Origin: Trichoplax adhaerens | Lineage: Eukaryota; Placozoa; Uniplacotomia; Trichoplacea; Trichoplacidae | NCBI RefSeq assembly: GCF_000150275.1 | Contig: NW_002060949.1 | Span: 4,052,499-4,116,498 of the forward strand | Length of the DNA stretch: 64,000 bases | Direction: 5' to 3' | In this document: positions 49,201 to 63,500 of the stretch, in pieces | Layout of the letters: each line of letters begins with the position of its first letter | How positions within the stretch are numbered: the stretch's first letter is position 1 | Made by a program: the position numbers and the translations under genes | The notes under the pieces: model-generated | The model's input: only the letters and a program-made list of their open reading frames with translations | What the model was told of the DNA's origin: nothing | Database searches by the model: none

Positions 49201-52200
49201 AGCCAAATACATTAATTTCAATAATAATTAAACTAGATAGATCTTAAATTACGAAAGTACTGGCAATTTTATTAGATACCCGAGGTACTATATTCGTGTT
49301 AGAATTGCAATTTAAATACTGTAGAGATAGAGGTTACCAATGTAATTCAGTATTGCATCCTCTGAAACACATTATGTAGATAACTAAAGATCGTTGCAAA
49401 ACTAAATTATGGCAACTAGGATTTTTTTATGAACGACTTTCATTTATCTATTCAAAATTTGGTCATGGCAATTAAAGACAGTATCGACGAATGACCGTAG
49501 TTAAGGAACATTAATTTAAAACGCTTCTTTAGTAGTTACGGAAAGAATAAAACAATTATTAAAATTTAGCTTTGGATCTCATTAGCAATGATCCTAAAAT
49601 AATTTTTATTTGCTTATTTGAAATACTTCGCCATTCGCCCTTTAATTATCAAGTAGTGTATTAAAGTCTAAGTAATTCAGTCAGGATACCTCGATATTAA
49701 AATATGTCATTAAAAATTTATTTAATTTTCGTATCTTCTTTAAAATTACCATCAAAAACAATTTTATTCAGCTTTAAAATTAATGATATTATATCATAAA
49801 GATGTTGAACTGATTTAATAATCAGCGGTGGCTTCAATTTCATCAGTTGTGGCAAAGAATTATTCATCTTTTTGAGGATAAACTGGTTGAGATAATACTA
49901 CTCGTATATAGTCGATCTTGAAGAACTATTATAATATAAATTCTTTATTTCTTAAAAATGCCAATCATCAATCTTTAGAGCTCAGTTTAATTGGAAAAAA
50001 TATTTTAATTCTACGTTTATCTAATATAGCCTGATACCATTTATAGAACAACCGCAGATATTAGTGGGATAGTATTAATTAGATCAAGCAGATTTGAGAC
50101 ATTTCGTTTGTTTACATCGCAACTAGAAGCTGTAATCGTTTAAGTTAAGCCCTTGAAGGACTGAAGATACTGCCAAATAACCTATAATTATTCTAAGAAG
50201 ATTGGTATAAATTAAGAATGACCAAGAAAGCCACAACAGTTATTCTTGGATAATATAATTAAATTATAAAATTCAAGTGAAACGTCTGCCAAAACTAATT
50301 TCTAATCAACTAAACAATATTATAGAATCTCTTTATATCTCAATAGACATCATTGTGTTATATAGAATTCATTCTAAAATTTATAGATTAATTTTCTAAA
50401 TTACTAAAAAATCTAGAATCAAACCTACTGACAATAGGTATAAAACCACTTAAAATACGAATAATTATGAATGTCGTAGCACTTTTCATTTAGTAGTAGA
50501 ATACTAAAATTAAAAAGTAATTTTTAAATTGCTAAAATAGGCCCTAAAATTTTCGTTATAATACGACTGAGTAACGTAACTTGAAATGAAATTATACTAA
50601 ATGCATTGTATGTTATATACAAATGCTGCAAATAGGAAGACCATAGTTTCTGATTTTCTAAAAATTATTATCATAATAGCTATAACTATCGCATCAAGCA
50701 TGAAATAATATAAAACGGGAATGATCGTGAAATTTAAAACATTTCATTAATGTTTAAATTATGGAACTACAATAAAATATAATTCTGTGCAATAGATTAG
50801 AAGCCTCACGGTTTGAAGTAACACCGTTATGCCCGTAGCATGCCCTAGTAAGTATAGTATGATGTAAGCTAAATTTATTGTAGAAGTTACTGTATTTTCA
50901 TTTAGATAATTCAGCTACAGAGATTTAAATTTATCGATATAAATCGGTTGCAATTTAACACAGCGATTTACTAATAATCATTTCTTACATAATTGCGTAT
51001 CATTGTTTTGAATACGGTATCTATGCGAGTTAATATGCATGTTATTTATTTTTTCAAGTCTATATTATTTGTAATGTACTGATATTTTTTCTGTCAACAT
51101 CAATTACGTCATAGAAATCTGTTTGGAAATTTCAATTTGTGAAACAACGCAAATGAAATTCCTGCTCTCCCACTCAATGAATAATATTTGACCATCTTGA
51201 TTGTTTCCGTTCTGACTAATGCGTTTTAATACAACCAACAACCAACTCACAATCGATTATAATTATTTGTAAAAAAATTTCATAGCTTTGTTTTTACAAT
51301 AATATTTTGTTTTACTAATATCAATCGAATGATAAACTGTGTTAGAATATATTGATCATTACTTAGCCAAAATATTGATTATCGCTATAAGTAAAGTATG
51401 TTTTGATACGGTAATTTTTCAATGCATTGATTTTTAATCTTGCAGAGTTAACTTGTATCTTTATTCTTAGCATTGCCGGGTTGATCACGACTGTGTGGGT
51501 CAATTTTACTCACCTATATGATAATAAAAATTTTCTATATACCATACTCTATATCTAAATCAATTTCTTTTCGTCCTAAATTTAAATCATTTTCTTCTAT
51601 AGATATATACAAGGTTTACATTTTCTAACTTACTTGCATAATTTATACGTATCAAGGGTATTTAGTATAGGATAAAAGTATTAACAAATTAACACAAATA
51701 ACTTTCATTTTAAAATTTTGAAATATTCCATATTTTAACCAACTAATTAAGGCTAAAATAAATTTGATCAGCCATCTCAAAACAATTATGCGATATTAAG
51801 ATAATCATAATTTTTATAGAATCTTTATTAATTTTGAATCTAATTTAAATAATTTATGAAAATTCAATCTGTAAAGTGCGAAGATCCATCTTCTTTCAAA
51901 ATCAATTTATATGCTTGAAAAATCGATTCAGTATAGAATCACCAATCTATCCAATGAACTGGTAACTATCATAATTTTAAATAAATTCTTTTACTTGTAA
52001 CTTCTTTCTTTCACTGGTCACGTATCAGTTTTAGCCTTTACTGTTTTCTCTTTTAATCTTGAGATCCAGTTAATGCTCTAATGTTCTTCCTTTCATTTCA
52101 CATGTTCTCACAGTTTTGTATTTCACGCAAGCTATAGTGGTGCTCCCTGTATTTCATATTTTTCAATAATCTCGATATTAATTTTACCAAGAGGAACTCC

Positions 52201-55200
52201 TCTAATATCCTATGAAATTTTTCAATAACGATTTAATTATCGCCCATGGAAATTTCAAAATATTTTTGTCCTAGGGTTGATTTCATCACCATTATACATC
52301 GCTAAAGTGATCAATGGTTTATACAGCCTTTATATTTCGCCTAAAATATTCTCAGTATTATTATGATATATAAAATAGCCGTAATAATGCTGCTGTTTGC
52401 GCTTCATTACTATTTTACAAATAGAACATCAGCAGCAGGATCAAGTGATAAAACAATTCTAATATCCAAAAAAATGATTAACAATAATTTAATTTTGCCT
52501 CCTTAGAAGTAACGAAAATATTTTTACGTTTTCTGTATCCCTTTCATTAAATGCTATCAATAGTTTTTAGTGTCTTCTAAGTCAACAACATGAGTGAAAG
52601 CATGAGTTATAAATGACTCGCTTCCATCACTCGTAAAATTATTATTTAATTAATAGATTTTCTCTTATACAATTCCACTCGACTAAATTAAGTTATTTGC
52701 TCATGACTTACAGATATTTTTGCCTTTGGCTGTTTACTAAACTCCAATAGTTTAGATTGTAGTAATAACAACATAACGGAACTGAAAATATTTATTGTTT
52801 CTACTTAACAAATCTCAGTTAACATCAGAAATAATTCACTATGACAGCATTACAGAGAAATTCTAACCTAACTTAATGCTGCTGTAAACAATTTGATAAC
52901 TCGAGTTAATGAATTAAAACTAAAATGTAGAAGATTCAACTCGACATCATGACTAATCTATTAGTAAGGGTTAAAGGTTTAGCTGCTAAAGAATTTTTAT
53001 TATTGACGTTTACTCATTAAATAGCATAATGCTTGAAATATTTTTCATAATAACCTCATCTCAAAACAGACAATGCAATTACTCACTTCAGATGAAAAAA
53101 TAGATAGATTAAATAATTTTATTTCGCATCGAGGACAATATACTGTATGAAGAATAATAATATAGAAATTCCGACTATTACAATGAACCAAGCTGGATAT
53201 CTAAGACAATGATTAAAAAATCATATTCCTATTTTATGATATTTGTCGAGATATATTACATCAAAATACATTTTTATCTGTAACAAGAATAGTAAAATAT
53301 TTAAAAAATGGTAAGAAAAAAGCATTACCATGTAAAATACTTATAATAGATTTATTAAATAGTATTTCAAAACACTTTGTTCCTACTTGTAAAGTAAATA
53401 TGGAGAAATGTTTTTCTCGACGTTGAATACATTTATAGCGTTCTTTTCCTCGACAGAATGACAGTCGATTAACATAATCTAACAACATTGTTAAGGTAAT
53501 TGTATATATATATAAATATTAATTATACGGAATTTGATGACTTTATACAAGAACTGATGGCTTCTAAAGTTTATCAGGTTCTCTTACTCACTATCTGCAA
53601 TTTGACATCATCGGGCATAATATTGTTATTTTATCCAATGGAAAATTATTTTAACAATTATAACCATTTTGTACAAAAGAAATAATCCCTCACGAAATGA
53701 CTACTCTAATTGTTCTCTGTGTCATTTCTCCACTTCTAGAAAATCCTATTAGAAAGTAAAGTTATAGATGCTATCAAGCTAGCTTGGATTGGCAAAATTA
53801 CATGCAAGTAATGATCTACTGATGCATCAAAAATGACTGCATTCCGCTTTGATATACTCCTATCAATAGTTATCATAGGAAGTTTTTATCTTTACTTTGA
53901 TGTTATAAAATCCATTTCTCATTGCAAATTGAATAAATATCAATAAACAAACCATTTTATCAAATTAATAATAAAAGAATTCAATTAAAAAAATAGTTGC
54001 TGAAAAACGACATCATAGTCTGCAGGGCAAATTGAGTCTGAGAGAGAAAAAAATTCACGGAATATCAAACATATACAGTATTAAGTGTACCTAAGCAAAT
54101 AGTCAATCTGAATCTCCGATAAAGAGATTGCAATACCATCTTGATGATAAAGTTATGAGCATTAGTAGAATATTCTTATTGCCGCTAATTATCAGTATAA
54201 GCTGTAGTATATTAACAATGATTTGGCTATTGGATAATATAATTGAATAATGATAAATTAAATTACTAGTATTAAATTCTATTCCTACGCATTACATTTA
54301 TTTCTTCGAAGCTTTAAATAAGTTGCCTATAAGTTAATCCAATTTAATCAATCCTTCAGCTATTCCTCGGCAACGGAGTACATAATTAGTCATATAATAT
54401 TACTACTGATTAAAATTTGAATTTTTAGCGATGTACTGTATTAATTAAATTATTCGGAACAAGACCAGCTTAGTATGGGTACGGTAATCAATGTCATTAG
54501 GGTTAATATGACTTATGACTAGATAAGTTTCCACATAAATTAATCGACCATTGTCTCAGATTTATGATTGATTCTTATAAAATAATATTTCTTCTTTGTA
54601 TAATGATGATGCTAAAACAAATCTATTTTGCTTATGACTTACGTTACCAATAGATAAAACTGGTAAAATATTGCCCTCAAAATGTAACACATAATTACAT
54701 GATTTCTATATTTATTACCTGTTAAACTTACGAATACATTTAATGTTATTCCTATCAAAATAGCATCTGCACACTTCAATATTATGGGAAAATCGTTATT
54801 TCCTTCAGCTCATAAATTAAACATTAATCTTAAAAAAATAATGCTAAAGGCTGTAATTTTCTCCGTAGTCAATCTACTATCCAACAACTTGATTTTCATA
54901 CAGTCCTAATCATGCCAGCATTTGACCACGAGCACTCTTATTGTTCGCTTCTTTTTTACCTTTGTATAACGTTTAGAAGTTGGATAAACTTTTAAATACT
55001 TGCTGAAAACGACAATTTAACTAATAAAGTTACTTTTAAATATGATTGTCTTCTGCCTGGAATCAAATTAGTTTAATCCATTAGAAGTTTAAATTTTTTC
55101 GTCGTTATTTTATTTTCCAAAGTAGGAAGTTCTATACGTTCAATTTCCCCCAACAATAGCCATACGCTGTTAGTACTTATTGATCCAATCGATTAGAATT

Positions 55201-56241
55201 AGCTATTGCAAAGGCTAATTTGAGCTGCATAAATAGGCAAGCATCATAATGTTATTCTGTTCCGCTTAGGATCTCTTACATTTTCTTATAATTATACATG
55301 ATCTTTCCTGTATTTATCGATCTGGCCACAAGTAGTGATTATCTCTAAGCATTGGAAGAAAGAAGATATTCTATCTCCATATTATCCATGATTTGAATTA
55401 TCAAATACAGAAATTGTGCTGTCTTCTCTTCCTGTATTATGTTGTAACAAACAAATTTTAACAGGTTCCTTACATAAGATTTCAAATAATATTTCGTTTC
55501 GAAAACAAAGGTATCATCGCTATAAGGAGCGGAATAGTTGGTACTCTCATAACTAGCTAAAGTGGAGTGAAATTGAACTTAACCCTATGATAAATAATGT
55601 CAGTCACAGCCAGTAACGCCATGAAAGAAATTCTAACACTTACACTGGAGTTTAATAAAACACAAATCACAATCTTGTCAAGATTTTCTCCTTTGAAAGT
55701 TCTTCCTCTAATCCATTATAAATCAGAACTTTAACAAACTACTACCACCATTGCCATTTAATTTTATCAATAAAATATCCATCTTTCATTGACGTTACCT
55801 TTAGATTGACTCAAATATTGATTTTAATTTCTCTAGCAGCTTTTTTCATACAAAAACTTACTGAAAGTCATAGTAGTGATCATTTCTTTAATTAATGACA
55901 GTAAAAAGAGCTGTTCATTCTTGTTGACTCTCGTCCATATAATGTTCCAATCGATTACTGCCTCTAACTTTCTAACCAATGGCATCAATAGGAATTTTCT
56001 CTCTTATCTTTCTCGTTGATCTTAATGATTTATAATTATTCTACCCTGTGAAACTCTTTCTTCTTCATTACTCCGAATCCTATTGACTTGATCCATTTTT
56101 TCAGCCATAACTTCAGCTTCATTAGTTAATACAATTCCAATCTGCGTGTGTTAGGATATAATATCTCAATTGCAACTAGATACAGAAAAATCAACTGCTA
56201 TCTATTTGATTCTCCTCTACTATCCTTTACACTAAACGTTT
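43231..56241. other. 13-kb AT-rich stretch without a recognised gene
   Basis: Only isolated frames of about 60-75 codons (47802-47990 +, 53261-53488 -, 53500-53685 +), without splice context or family resemblance. No tandem arrays like those at 0-17 kb. Confidence 0.4.
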
Positions 56242-57558
56242 TTAACTTGGATGGTATAAGCGACCAAGATATAACATACAACCAAATTGTTTCTCGCAAA
56301 TAAAATATATAAAAGGATGATCTACAGTAAATTTGACATTGGATGTTGGTGGAGTAACGCGTACTCGGCTAGCTTTACGTTGGCGACCATTCATGGCTGT
56401 AGTACCATATTCATCTAATGTAATGGATAAACTGTGTATAAAACGTGCTAGACAGCAATCTTTCTCAGTTGTAATACCACTTAAATCGGCTAATTTATGA
56501 TGAAATAATGATGTAGCACCCATAGCTTTAATGATATCATTCATATTATAAATATGTTTTAACCCGAAACGAGGCATCGTTAAATCAACTTGTTTAGGCC
56601 GCAATTTTAATATCCATTGGTTGATGTTAGCACCCGTTAAATGCTTTTCGATAGTATCCAAGCTGACAATGTCATAAGGCATCATAATATACATGGACAG
56701 TGTACTACATTCGTAGGGTAATTCTAGTATTTCAAAACCTAATTGCCTTTCATGCATATGGCGTAATCGCCAACCACAACTTTTCATCATTTTAACGCGA
56801 TGCGATTTGCCAATTTTTTCGTAGAAATAACCAGTTGTTGTATTGCCCTTGGAAAATTGATATTCCCAACGACAATTAAAGGATAAAGTAGTAATGACGA
56901 AAAAATTATCAAAGGAGCGAACTGCACGTTCAGAGACAGTACTGGTAATTTTTTTCATACTACGACGTTTTACCCATTTATTGATAGCACGATAAGCATC
57001 CATGTCATCTTCGCAGCGGATACATTCAAATGTACCATGATAGATTTTAGCCATTTGTGTATGATATTGATTGGATAAGTGGATATCACTACTACAGAAT
57101 AAACCAACTGATACTTTAAAGAAATGGCCTTTGATTTGATGACTAATCTTAGATACTTCTTTAACGTTATAAGAGTCATGATTTAAGATAATTTGGCCAC
57201 GTTTAAAGATACGTTCTAAGAATAAACTAGCACTAGATTTAGCATATTTCATTTCTCCTCCATGGCTATCATCGTCATTTTTATGTCCTAGGATATCTTG
57301 TAACATTTTATAATTACAACGACAAGAACGTCTCCAATTTTCAACTTCATTCAATATAAAGGTTAAACTATTAGGTAGTAATGAGCCGTTACTGACTTGT
57401 AATACAGTTTCAAGTTGTTTGGCCGTTTCGCCATTAGCCCCATAATGGACGACCGCTAAAGCTGTTGAGAAACCTAGCGGCGATATTATAATATTTTTTC
57501 TCTTCTTCATCTGTTTCAATAAATTGCAACCAACATCGTTGATTGCCGTTGTATCCAT
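56242..57558 (-). CDS. serpin-family protein, single exon, intracellular type
   Basis: A 438-residue serpin without a signal peptide (clade-B-like layout). Serpin landmarks: NIIISPLGFSTAL (22-34) and GANGETAKQL (40-49); AINKWV (191-196); the breach region TTLSFNCRWEYQF (223-235), where the usual F-x-G-x-W glycine is Cys229; LTMPRFGL (326-333); MGATSLF (346-352); ADLSGIT (357-363); FTVDHPFIYFI (410-420); and LGRLYHP (431-437). It is longer than the usual 370-390 residues because of an extra segment at about 75-110 containing an acidic-histidine patch. The reactive-centre hinge reads DEYGTTAMNGR. P14 Thr is present, but the small-residue P12-P9 run is A-M-N-G and P8 is Arg, so protease inhibition by loop insertion is doubtful. 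The loop is basic (R392, R394, K395, R398, R400). ATG 57558 is the first ATG in frame. Confidence 0.92.
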   Translation of the reverse strand: MDTTAINDVGCNLLKQMKKRKNIIISPLGFSTALAVVHYGANGETAKQLETVLQVSNGSLLPNSLTFILNEVENWRRSCRCNYKMLQDILGHKNDDDSHGGEMKYAKSSASLFLERIFKRGQIILNHDSYNVKEVSKISHQIKGHFFKVSVGLFCSSDIHLSNQYHTQMAKIYHGTFECIRCEDDMDAYRAINKWVKRRSMKKITSTVSERAVRSFDNFFVITTLSFNCRWEYQFSKGNTTTGYFYEKIGKSHRVKMMKSCGWRLRHMHERQLGFEILELPYECSTLSMYIMMPYDIVSLDTIEKHLTGANINQWILKLRPKQVDLTMPRFGLKHIYNMNDIIKAMGATSLFHHKLADLSGITTEKDCCLARFIHSLSITLDEYGTTAMNGRQRKASRVRVTPPTSNVKFTVDHPFIYFICEKQFGCMLYLGRLYHPS

Positions 57559-60500
57559 CGTCTTGATCAATTCACTTTAAATTTTCTATGATTGATATGA
57601 ACAGATTTTCTCACTATCCAAGGAAATAACTCATACAATTGATGAAATATACAGCATAAAGTATTGAACGTTGTTCAGATTTAATATAAGGAATAAAAAA
57701 TGGTATAGCGACGTGGATATCCGCTTTATTTGATCAATAGACTAATTCCAAATACCAGTACTCGTACTAGGCAACTTGGAGACTTAATGATATACACCGA
57801 TCCATTAATTTAGTCTTATCCCACTGTTAGCAATAGCATCTATATAGATGAAAGTAAATAGCAGAAAAAATGGATCGTAAAACATGAGTAATGAAAGTCA
57901 CAAACGATAACGATGATCACGTTATTGTAATCATCGTGCTATAAATTATAGCCCGTAATACTATTGACAGGGAAAATATTAACTCGTCGCTCTAAACATT
58001 GACCCAATAAGTTAAGACAAAGTCAAATCAGCTGGCAATTTTTATCCAAGTCGATTACGATCCCAATTCCTACAACAATGACTACAGCATACGACGTAAA
58101 ACCATCATAACTACACCAACATCAATCAATTAAACACATCATTTAAAAGAAATAGAAAGGGTATGTTATCTTGAGAGAAAAAAATATTTTCTAAAGGGCG
58201 CTTCTTCAAGACAAGATTTTATAATGAAATTCATTTAATTATGATATTTTACCCCTAGGTCTAGATTGAAACGTTGAGAGTAATCAAGCTGAGAATACTG
58301 TATCCTACCCAACAATTAATGTATTGAAAGTGGATAGCAAAAAAAGCCATTTTTGGCCTATATTCCTGTTTTCATTTTTGGCTTCCTTAAAATTCTATTA
58401 TACAAATTTTCAACTTACTTTAAAGAATCATTTTCATCTTTTTTTAAAGGTGGAAGGTCAATACCGATTTTTTTTTCTCCCTAACCAACACTTAATAAAA
58501 TACCATAGCTTCCTGATGATGCGATGGTCGTTAACGATGTCGTCGTCTATTTAAATCCTTTGGCCTTCCCCTAACTACGCTGGTTGGTCAGATACTGCGC
58601 AATTCTAAGTTTCTTTATCCTATATTGTGTGATTTTATTCTATTGACTCAATAGTCCACGCGCATATACACATAGATCCACACATAAATAGAATACCAAG
58701 TAAAACAAGTAATAGTTTCCTTATGAGGAGAAATACTAACTTGGCTTGTAAGAAACAAAAAGAAAAAAACTAATCATCAACATCTAAAATGACAACAACT
58801 AGCAGATTGGATTCAATTCAATAGCCAATACCAGCTTTCTTCTCGATTTATTATAACTTACCATTGATTAAGCATACTTTAAAATCAAACAATGGAATCC
58901 ATAATTAAGCTATTGAGTGGAGACTTGACATCATTACAATGCTGTCATAACCTATTCTCAAAGTAGTCGAAGATGAATTCTCAAGACCTTTTAATTTTCT
59001 TCATTGATGATGCCTTCTTTTATCCCTTTTGCCCTCCCATCCTAGTCAATATCGCTCACTCTTTTTTCACCCTCTCAATAGCACGATTAACTACAGGAAA
59101 TAAAGGCCAACTATTTTACTTACTTCAATAAAGACATATTAGGAAGGATGGAGTAATTAAACTGTCATCATAAATTTGATAAAGAAAAGGAGCAAAAATA
59201 CATGAAGAAAAGTCAAAATGACTCCAATCAGTTATTTTAGGAATGATCGATTATCATATTATTTTTTTTTTCGTTAATAATACGTCTATTTTATTCATTA
59301 AATTACTTTAATATTATTAATTTTTGCTATAAATATCCTATGTTTTCTCTCCACTGTAGATACGGGTGTAATATCCACAAAACATAGAGTATCCATATTA
59401 TAATTGAATAATACAGCAAAAAAGTCGCACTCTTTAATACCCATTCATGACTATTAATAGGACTAATGTATTAATTGAAGCTATAGATACAATCCTTTTT
59501 CATCGCTTAGAAAACGTTATTTATTAGTATTATTTATTTAAGTCTGTACTCTATCGCTATTACTAGATTTTTATTTTTTGAACCTTAAATTCTTGGCTGA
59601 TATGAACGCCAAAAGCGACGAAAAGATCATCATAAGAATCATAGTTGTACAAATATATCGCTAAACTTGATCTTTGATTTTAAGGAGTGGGAAGAAAGAT
59701 TAAATAATGGTGACCCTAATTGTTTGAGTAAGGGCATGGAGTGATATAGACAGTAAGGGATGTTCATACCAGATTTTAATTTTTCTTTATACAAATTCCA
59801 TTTACTGCGTGTTCTAGAATAAACATGGTAACTTCGAGTTCACGGCTAGCAAAGTGGCTGCTTTAGTGCTAGGCTATAATATCAGTATTATTAATAGAAA
59901 CTGTAGTAAAAGGAAATAGCCCCATTAATAATGTGATTGAATAAAAAAATGGTAGTCTTCGAATTTATTCGGTTATCGATACAAACAATTACTATGCAAA
60001 TACGGAAAATACGTTAGCACTACACAATTTATTACAATTTAGATTGTGATAAGCTCAAGACTGATGATATTTATTCATATGAAATAGTGGTGGTTAACTG
60101 CTACGTGAATACGATTATTGTCAAATAGATAGGCAACTATAATTAACCGAAAAATATTCACAAGATCTTATGGCAAATAAAAATGGTTATAGTATGAATT
60201 TAGACAGTAGTAATTTGTCCCTTATTCAAATATAAATAATTTGGCCTCTAACTATATAAAGGTCCAGCTGGCTATAGTATATAATGCATATGGTCTTTTA
60301 GAAAATGAACGTTCAAGAAACCGATCAAGTCGACTGTAGTCTCTTATATAGATAACAACATAATATTCCCGCAAAGTTAATATATTAAGGGCGCGACTTG
60401 CAGATATCTAATAAAAATTTTTAATCTACGTTAGCACAAATTCATACGTTATAGCTTTGCTAAAATTTCTTGCCGCTGACTTTGGGAATTCTATAATTGC

Positions 60501-63500
60501 GTCTTACACCATCAGCTAGTCACTTTATTGATCCAATATTCAAGTTATCATAATTTCTTGAATATTGTATAATACAAAATGATATTTACCAGCGTTTGTA
60601 TGATCAAAACTTAGTTAAAGATTAAAAGTAGTAACTCCTTCAGATTCAAATTTGTCATACTTCAATATCGCAGAATAGAGTATGTTACTGATGCATGCGT
60701 TTAGATATACTATACCATTAGCAACTCTGCCTTGCATCAGGCAGTATGCTGTTATAGGAGCCAATAAGTTGATTATAGAATTAATTTTTATTAAAATTCA
60801 TTTTATAATTTTTTAACGACTCAGACCTTGTGACAGGAAGCACTAGAATATTACTTTAAGATACTGTACGTCCACATTAGAAAGTACTGCTTTACTAAAT
60901 ACCCTTTACAGTACAGTAACAGTTTGAAGTATCTATCAATCTATTTCTTACACTTTAGAAATATTAGAGGTATTTACAGATTATAGGATGAAACAATGGA
61001 GCCAATTGACATTTAAATACTTATTCCCTGTAGGATTACTGCATCTAGAAATAAAATTTCATCTTATACTCGTATTACTAATATCAGAATGCCAGATAAA
61101 ATCAGTCTACAATATTACAGAAGGTATGACATCCAAAACTACAACAACCAAGTAAAATTTATTGTTTGATCACCTGCTTCAATATGTAAACATAGATATT
61201 ATTATATTTACTATTCTACTGTAAATTAAACTAATAAGAGCAGAACGATCATGGACTAGTCGATAGTAAAGCACTTTAAGCAGGAACTAAATACACCGGT
61301 ATTAACGTGACTGTATCACAGAATGTGTCTTCGAAAATAATAGTAAATTAAAAAAAGACCAATAAACAGGTTTTCAGTTTTATTTGGAATGGTCATTGAC
61401 TGACTGGGAGCATCTATTTACGAAGAAAGACAGGTCAGTAACATCCGTGATATAAATAAATCTTATGCCAATATGATTTCTGTGTACTTGTAAGGAGAAT
61501 GAAGAAATCTCATTAGTTCTTAAAGTATCATACACATGAAATATTTATTGTTCTCATATTACTTAAAAATACTTGACATTACTAATAATTATTAGCTATC
61601 GCTCTTTATAACTTAAAACTTGATAATCAGACATAGTATCTGTTTATAAAACAGATTTGCAACATTAATAAACAATAGCTGAGACTATATTATCATCGGT
61701 TAATGGCACTCTGTGCTTTTTCTTTGCCATAGCAAATTCAATAAAATTCTCTGCTACCTTGCTATCGCGAGTACTCTTTTACAATATCTAGTTGAGACTA
61801 TTTAAAACTTTGAGCCTCATTCAAAGGTTCATCTACGAAAGTAAGAAAAGCTCAGATCAATACACGTATGTTATTTAATAAATTTTTCTTAGCAGAAATG
61901 CTAATATTTCTTTTTGTTACTGAAATTTTATAACATTCTCATAAGACACGTAAGTAGAACTTCACTATATTTAAAGGAATATTCTGCACTAATTTTAGAA
62001 TTTCTCACTTAAATTTTAGTTTTCCAATATGTCGTTTTACTAGAAGGACGATTATTTATGTTATCAAGATTTCCCAAAAGAAAAAATCTACTCCAGTAGA
62101 AGAAATTTTCATTTAAATTTTAGACTGCCAATTGTTAGCGGTACGATAGCGTCTGTTTTTTGGTATGCTCTCAGTCAACTGAAGCGAGATCGTCAGCTAA
62201 GCTTCCACGTGAATATCTATCTTTATTCTGATTTCTCACTACCTTATATACTGTACAATACAGTACCTTTACTGATCTAGTACGGAACAGAACTAGTGCC
62301 GTTAAGCTCTGATAAGGTTGCAATACAACCGATATGAATACAATACAAGAAATCCTATAATTAGATACAGAGACGCTAGTAAATCCGTAACACCAATATA
62401 TCGCTTTTTACCAGAAAGAACGATTATTTATACGTTGTAAGTGTCTCACTCCCCATGGAATCTAAGGAAAGTTCATATTTTATTTGTTTGCTTTAAAATC
62501 TGTTAGTACGCTGCAATATATAGGAGTTGGATTTAAAAAAATCGTATTATTCATATTTCTTCGAAAAGTTTATGAATTTTCTAGCATTTACGAAATTAAA
62601 TAAAATATCTAGAAATTTATTGAAAGAATAATGACCTTAAATCCGAATATTCTTACGGATATGATCAAGAAATTTCATGATACCGGACCGAAAAGTTAAT
62701 AAAAGTTCAGAAACAAATTTAAAACACAATACGTATAGTAAAACGACTTTATTTGATACAGTTTGAATCGGCAGTAATAAACATTCGGAAAATGCAATAA
62801 ATATAAAGAAACCGTTATTAGTTTATTATTACCTTAATTCTAAAAATTCAAAATCCTAACTATTTGGATATTCTTAATAAACCACTGTTAAATTTCTATA
62901 ATTACTAATTCTTATAATAGGCAATAGGTGATGTAAGTACCCTGATTGTGATAGGTTAATTGATAAATATATAATTATAGGTGAAATCAGCGTTTTACTG
63001 AGGATCTAGCAGACTATGATAAATGAGGGCTTAGCGCTAACTTTTGTGATTTTGATATCGCTAATAAGAGCAAATGATCCGCAAATGTAAGTTAAATTCA
63101 GTGACAGACCTGACAGCTGGATGAATATATGAGTACTAGCGTAGGTGACTAACAAGTTTGGGTAGAAAATACGGATACGAATAAATCGAATTTAACATTT
63201 TTGAAGAATATTTACCTAGATTTAACTGGGAACAACTCTAGCTACATTACTGTTGCTTCTGAATCAATCTTGTGATATTCATTTATTAAAGAAATTGGTA
63301 TATCAGTAGATCCCGAATTTTTTTTATCAACAAAGGCCGATTAATTTTTTACTCTCACTATATCGTTCTTGATGAAAGATTTATTTATTCCATTTATGGA
63401 CAGTTACAACATACTATTTGATATCACACCTGTATTCTTAGAATATTATTAATTTATAACATATACTATACAAAAGTATACGTATTTATATATGTTACAA

